The notes under the pieces are model-generated. The model had not been told where the DNA came from. It did no database searches and saw only the letters and a program-made list of their open reading frames with translations. Positions 5,305 through 7,263 of a stretch of 7,263 nucleotides of DNA are shown one piece after another. The translations under genes were made by a program, and so were the position numbers. Within the stretch, counting starts at the first letter, position 1. Every line of letters begins with the position of its first letter. The stretch covers positions 1-7,263 of the forward strand of contig SLLW01000156.1 of the NCBI GenBank assembly GCA_007133875.1, in the 5' to 3' direction. The DNA comes from Balneolales bacterium (GTDB taxonomy: Bacteria; Bacteroidota; Rhodothermia; Balneolales; Natronogracilivirgulaceae).

Positions 5305-7143
5305 ATGAATCATCCAAAGTGGGTTAAGCATAAAGAGCTTATCAAATGGGTGGAGGAAACAGCCGCCCTCACCAAACCTGATAATATCGAATGGGTTGAC
5401 GGTTCCCAGGAAGAAAACGACCGTTTGTGTCAGACGCTTGTTGATGGCGGTACGTTTATCAAACTTAACGAAAAGAAACGCCCCGGCAGTTTTGCCGCAT
5501 TTTCCGATCCTAGCGACGTAGCCCGTGTCGAGGACCGCACCTATATCTGCAGCAAACGCAAAGATGATGCCGGTCCGACCAACAACTGGATCGATCCCAA
5601 CGAAATGAAAAATACGCTGGGTAAACTGTATGACGGCTGTATGAGAGGCCGCACCATGTATGTGATTCCTTTCAGCATGGGCCCTATCGGATCCCCGATT
5701 TCCCATATCGGTGTTGAGCTGACCGACTCCGCCTATGTTGTGGTCAACATGCGTATCATGACCCGCATGGGTAAAAAAGTTCTCGAAACACTTGGCGCCG
5801 AAGGCGAATATGTGAAATGCCTGCACTCTGTTGGTGCCCCGCTGGAAAAAGGTCAAAAGGATGTCCCCTGGCCTTGCAACAAGGAAAAATACATCGTTCA
5901 CTTCCCCGAAGAGCGCTCCATTATGTCTTTCGGCAGCGGTTACGGCGGAAACGCCCTGCTTGGCAAGAAATGTTTTGCACTTCGGATTGCCTCGACCATG
6001 GCCCGCGACGAAGGGTGGCTTGCTGAACACATGCTCATTCTCGGTGTAGAATCACCCGAAAAAGAGAAAACCTATGTTGCCGCCGCTTTCCCGAGTGCCT
6101 GTGGCAAGACCAACTTTGCCATGCTCATCCCGCCGAAGGAGATGGAAGGCTGGAAAGTGAGTACCATTGGCGATGATATTGCCTGGATCAAAAAAGACAA
6201 AGAAGGAACGCTGCGGGCCATTAACCCGGAAGCGGGTTGGTTTGGTGTTGCTCCGGGTACGAACGACAGTTCCAACCCGAACGCTATGGCTTCCGTTGAG
6301 AAAAACTCCATTTTCACCAACTGTGCTCTTACGGATGATGGTGATGTATGGTGGGAAGGAAAAACCAAAGAACCGCCTGCAAACCTGACCACCTGGCGTG
6401 GCGAAAAATATGACCCCAATTCCGGTAAGCCGGCAGCGCATCCGAATGCCCGCTTTACTGCTCCGGCATCTCAGTGCCCATCGATTGATCCCAAATGGGA
6501 AGATCCCGCCGGTGTACCGATCAGCGCTTTTGTCTTTGGTGGCCGTCGAAGCACCTCTGTACCGCTGGTTTATCAATCCGTAAACTGGAACTTCGGTGTC
6601 TATCTCGCTGCTACCATGGGCTCGGAAATGACCGCCGCCGCGGCAGGTACCCTTGGAAAAGTACGGCGCGATCCATTCGCCATGCTGCCTTTCATGGGCT
6701 ACCATATGGGCGACCACTTCAACCACTGGCTGCAGATCGGACGTGAGCTGCCAAACCCGCCAAGAATCTTTGGTGTAAACTGGTTCCGCACCGATGAAAA
6801 CGGGAAATTTATCTGGCCCGGTTTCGGTGAAAACATGCGTGTACTGAAATGGATTGTACAGCGTGTTCGCGGTAAAGCGTTCGCACTTGAAAGCCCGCTT
6901 GGTTGGATGCCACGCTACGAAGATATCGACTGGAGAGGTCTTGAAAACTTCAGCGAAGAAGAGTTCAACGATCTGATGACCGTCGATCGTGAAATCTGGA
7001 AAGAAGAGCTGCTCGGACACGAAGAACTGTTCTCCAAGCTCTATGACCGCCTGCCGAAAGAGTTTCTGTTTATGCGTGAACTCATGCGCTCCAGCTTGTG
7101 GCGTTCACCCAAGCAATGGGGTATGGAACCCGAGAGGTTCTAA
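5305..7143 (+). CDS. pckG: Phosphoenolpyruvate carboxykinase (GTP)
   Basis: The enzyme converts oxaloacetate + GTP to PEP + CO2 + GDP in the cytoplasm, the first committed step of gluconeogenesis from C4 acids; it can run in reverse anaplerotically. At 612 residues it is full length for the GTP-dependent family (about 600-640) and unlike the shorter ATP-dependent type. Diagnostic motifs are FPSACGKTN (262-270), the P-loop with the family's reactive cysteine C266 and lysine K268; STIGDDIAW (286-294) with metal-binding aspartate; [10 protein letters not shown] (311-320); [12 protein letters not shown] (381-392) with R383; and [15 protein letters not shown] (411-425). Substrate and Mn2+ residues of the vertebrate enzyme also have counterparts: R74 in [10 protein letters not shown]213 and K222 in [17 protein letters not shown], and H242. 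Nothing is missing or broken. It has its own ribosome binding site, 375 bases of upstream DNA and a downstream terminator, so it is probably monocistronic. The nearby ppdK and carboxylate transporter point to a gluconeogenic role. Confidence 0.98.
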   Translation: MNHPKWVKHKELIKWVEETAALTKPDNIEWVDGSQEENDRLCQTLVDGGTFIKLNEKKRPGSFAAFSDPSDVARVEDRTYICSKRKDDAGPTNNWIDPNEMKNTLGKLYDGCMRGRTMYVIPFSMGPIGSPISHIGVELTDSAYVVVNMRIMTRMGKKVLETLGAEGEYVKCLHSVGAPLEKGQKDVPWPCNKEKYIVHFPEERSIMSFGSGYGGNALLGKKCFALRIASTMARDEGWLAEHMLILGVESPEKEKTYVAAAFPSACGKTNFAMLIPPKEMEGWKVSTIGDDIAWIKKDKEGTLRAINPEAGWFGVAPGTNDSSNPNAMASVEKNSIFTNCALTDDGDVWWEGKTKEPPANLTTWRGEKYDPNSGKPAAHPNARFTAPASQCPSIDPKWEDPAGVPISAFVFGGRRSTSVPLVYQSVNWNFGVYLAATMGSEMTAAAAGTLGKVRRDPFAMLPFMGYHMGDHFNHWLQIGRELPNPPRIFGVNWFRTDENGKFIWPGFGENMRVLKWIVQRVRGKAFALESPLGWMPRYEDIDWRGLENFSEEEFNDLMTVDREIWKEELLGHEELFSKLYDRLPKEFLFMRELMRSSLWRSPKQWGMEPERF

Positions 7144-7164
7144 TATTCTTATACGTCCAGACAG

Positions 7165-7180
7165 TCATGTCCGGACATGA
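7165..7180. repeat. 16-bp perfect palindrome downstream of pckG
   Basis: TCATGTCCGGACATGA is a perfect inverted repeat with no spacer, beginning 22 bases after the pckG stop and ending 5 bases before the terminator stem. No T-tract follows it, so it is not a terminator itself. It could be a regulator or restriction-modification site, or an RNA hairpin protecting the 3' end. Confidence 0.6.
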
Positions 7181-7185
7181 AACCG

Positions 7186-7222
7186 AAAAGGGACGGCGAG
7201 TTTTTCGCTGTCCCTTTTTTTT
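7186..7222 (+). terminator. Rho-independent terminator of pckG
   Basis: A 13-bp stem forms between 7186-7198 (AAAAGGGACGGCG) and 7206-7218 (CGCTGTCCCTTTT), with one G-U pair and a 7-base loop AGTTTTT. The stem runs into an eight-T tract (7215-7222). The A-tract on the 5' side also gives some terminator function on the opposite strand, so it may be bidirectional. It lies 42 bases after the pckG stop. Confidence 0.92.
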
Positions 7223-7263
7223 GCTCTCCCTTTTTCCCGCTTCCTTGTTTTATGTCAAGGTAA

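Noticed and set aside
5248..6030. Minus-strand open frame (260 codons) opposite the 5' half of pckG
   Set aside because: Same reasoning: antisense to conserved PEPCK coding sequence, no recognisable domain and no ribosome binding site.
6052..7020. Long minus-strand open frame (322 codons) opposite pckG
   Set aside because: It lies entirely antisense to an unambiguous, full-length PEPCK gene, and its translation matches no family I recognise. It is a codon-bias shadow.
7243..7260. CCTTG/CAAGG inverted repeat at the right edge
   Set aside because: Only 5 bp of stem with an 8-base loop and no T-tract; too weak to call.

Overview
The window holds five protein-coding genes that converge on phosphoenolpyruvate (PEP) metabolism and carboxylate transport. 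At the left edge, on the minus strand, is the N-terminal 260 codons of pyruvate phosphate dikinase (ppdK), cut by the window end. Divergent from it, on the plus strand, is a probable three-gene operon: an SLC13/DASS-type Na+-coupled anion (probably dicarboxylate) transporter, a single-domain response regulator, and a histidine kinase with an N-terminal cyclic-nucleotide-binding-like domain. After a 375-base gap comes a complete GTP-type PEP carboxykinase gene (pckG), followed by a strong intrinsic terminator.

The organism is bacterial. Most genes lack a clear Shine-Dalgarno sequence, GTP-dependent PEPCK occurs together with PPDK, base composition is intermediate with AT-rich intergenic DNA, and one promoter candidate combines sigma70-like and Bacteroidota-like elements. 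Together these suggest the Bacteroidota/Rhodothermota/Balneolota/Chlorobiota group, but this is inference and no marker gene settles it. No mobile elements, CRISPR arrays, tRNAs or rRNAs are visible.

Layout: 1-782 ppdK (minus, partial); 783-1258 AT-rich divergent regulatory region with two perfect palindromes, a recurring TATCCTGCA-type word and a -35/-10 candidate; 1259-2890 transporter; 2909-3412 response regulator; 3472-4929 histidine kinase; 4930-5304 intergenic with a terminator-like hairpin and the pckG leader; 5305-7143 pckG; 7144-7263 a 16-bp palindrome and then the pckG terminator.

A working model (inference): the transporter brings in C4-dicarboxylates, PEPCK turns the resulting oxaloacetate into PEP, and PPDK interconverts pyruvate and PEP, so the locus serves gluconeogenic or anaplerotic carbon flow. 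The kinase/receiver pair co-transcribed with the transporter would sense carbon or energy state. The most unusual parts are the transporter's roughly 90-residue soluble insert, which resembles the beta domain of efflux adaptor proteins; the kinase's cNMP-like domain, which lacks the usual phosphate-binding residues; an extra segment of about 75-95 residues inside the kinase's dimerisation region; and a receiver with no output domain.
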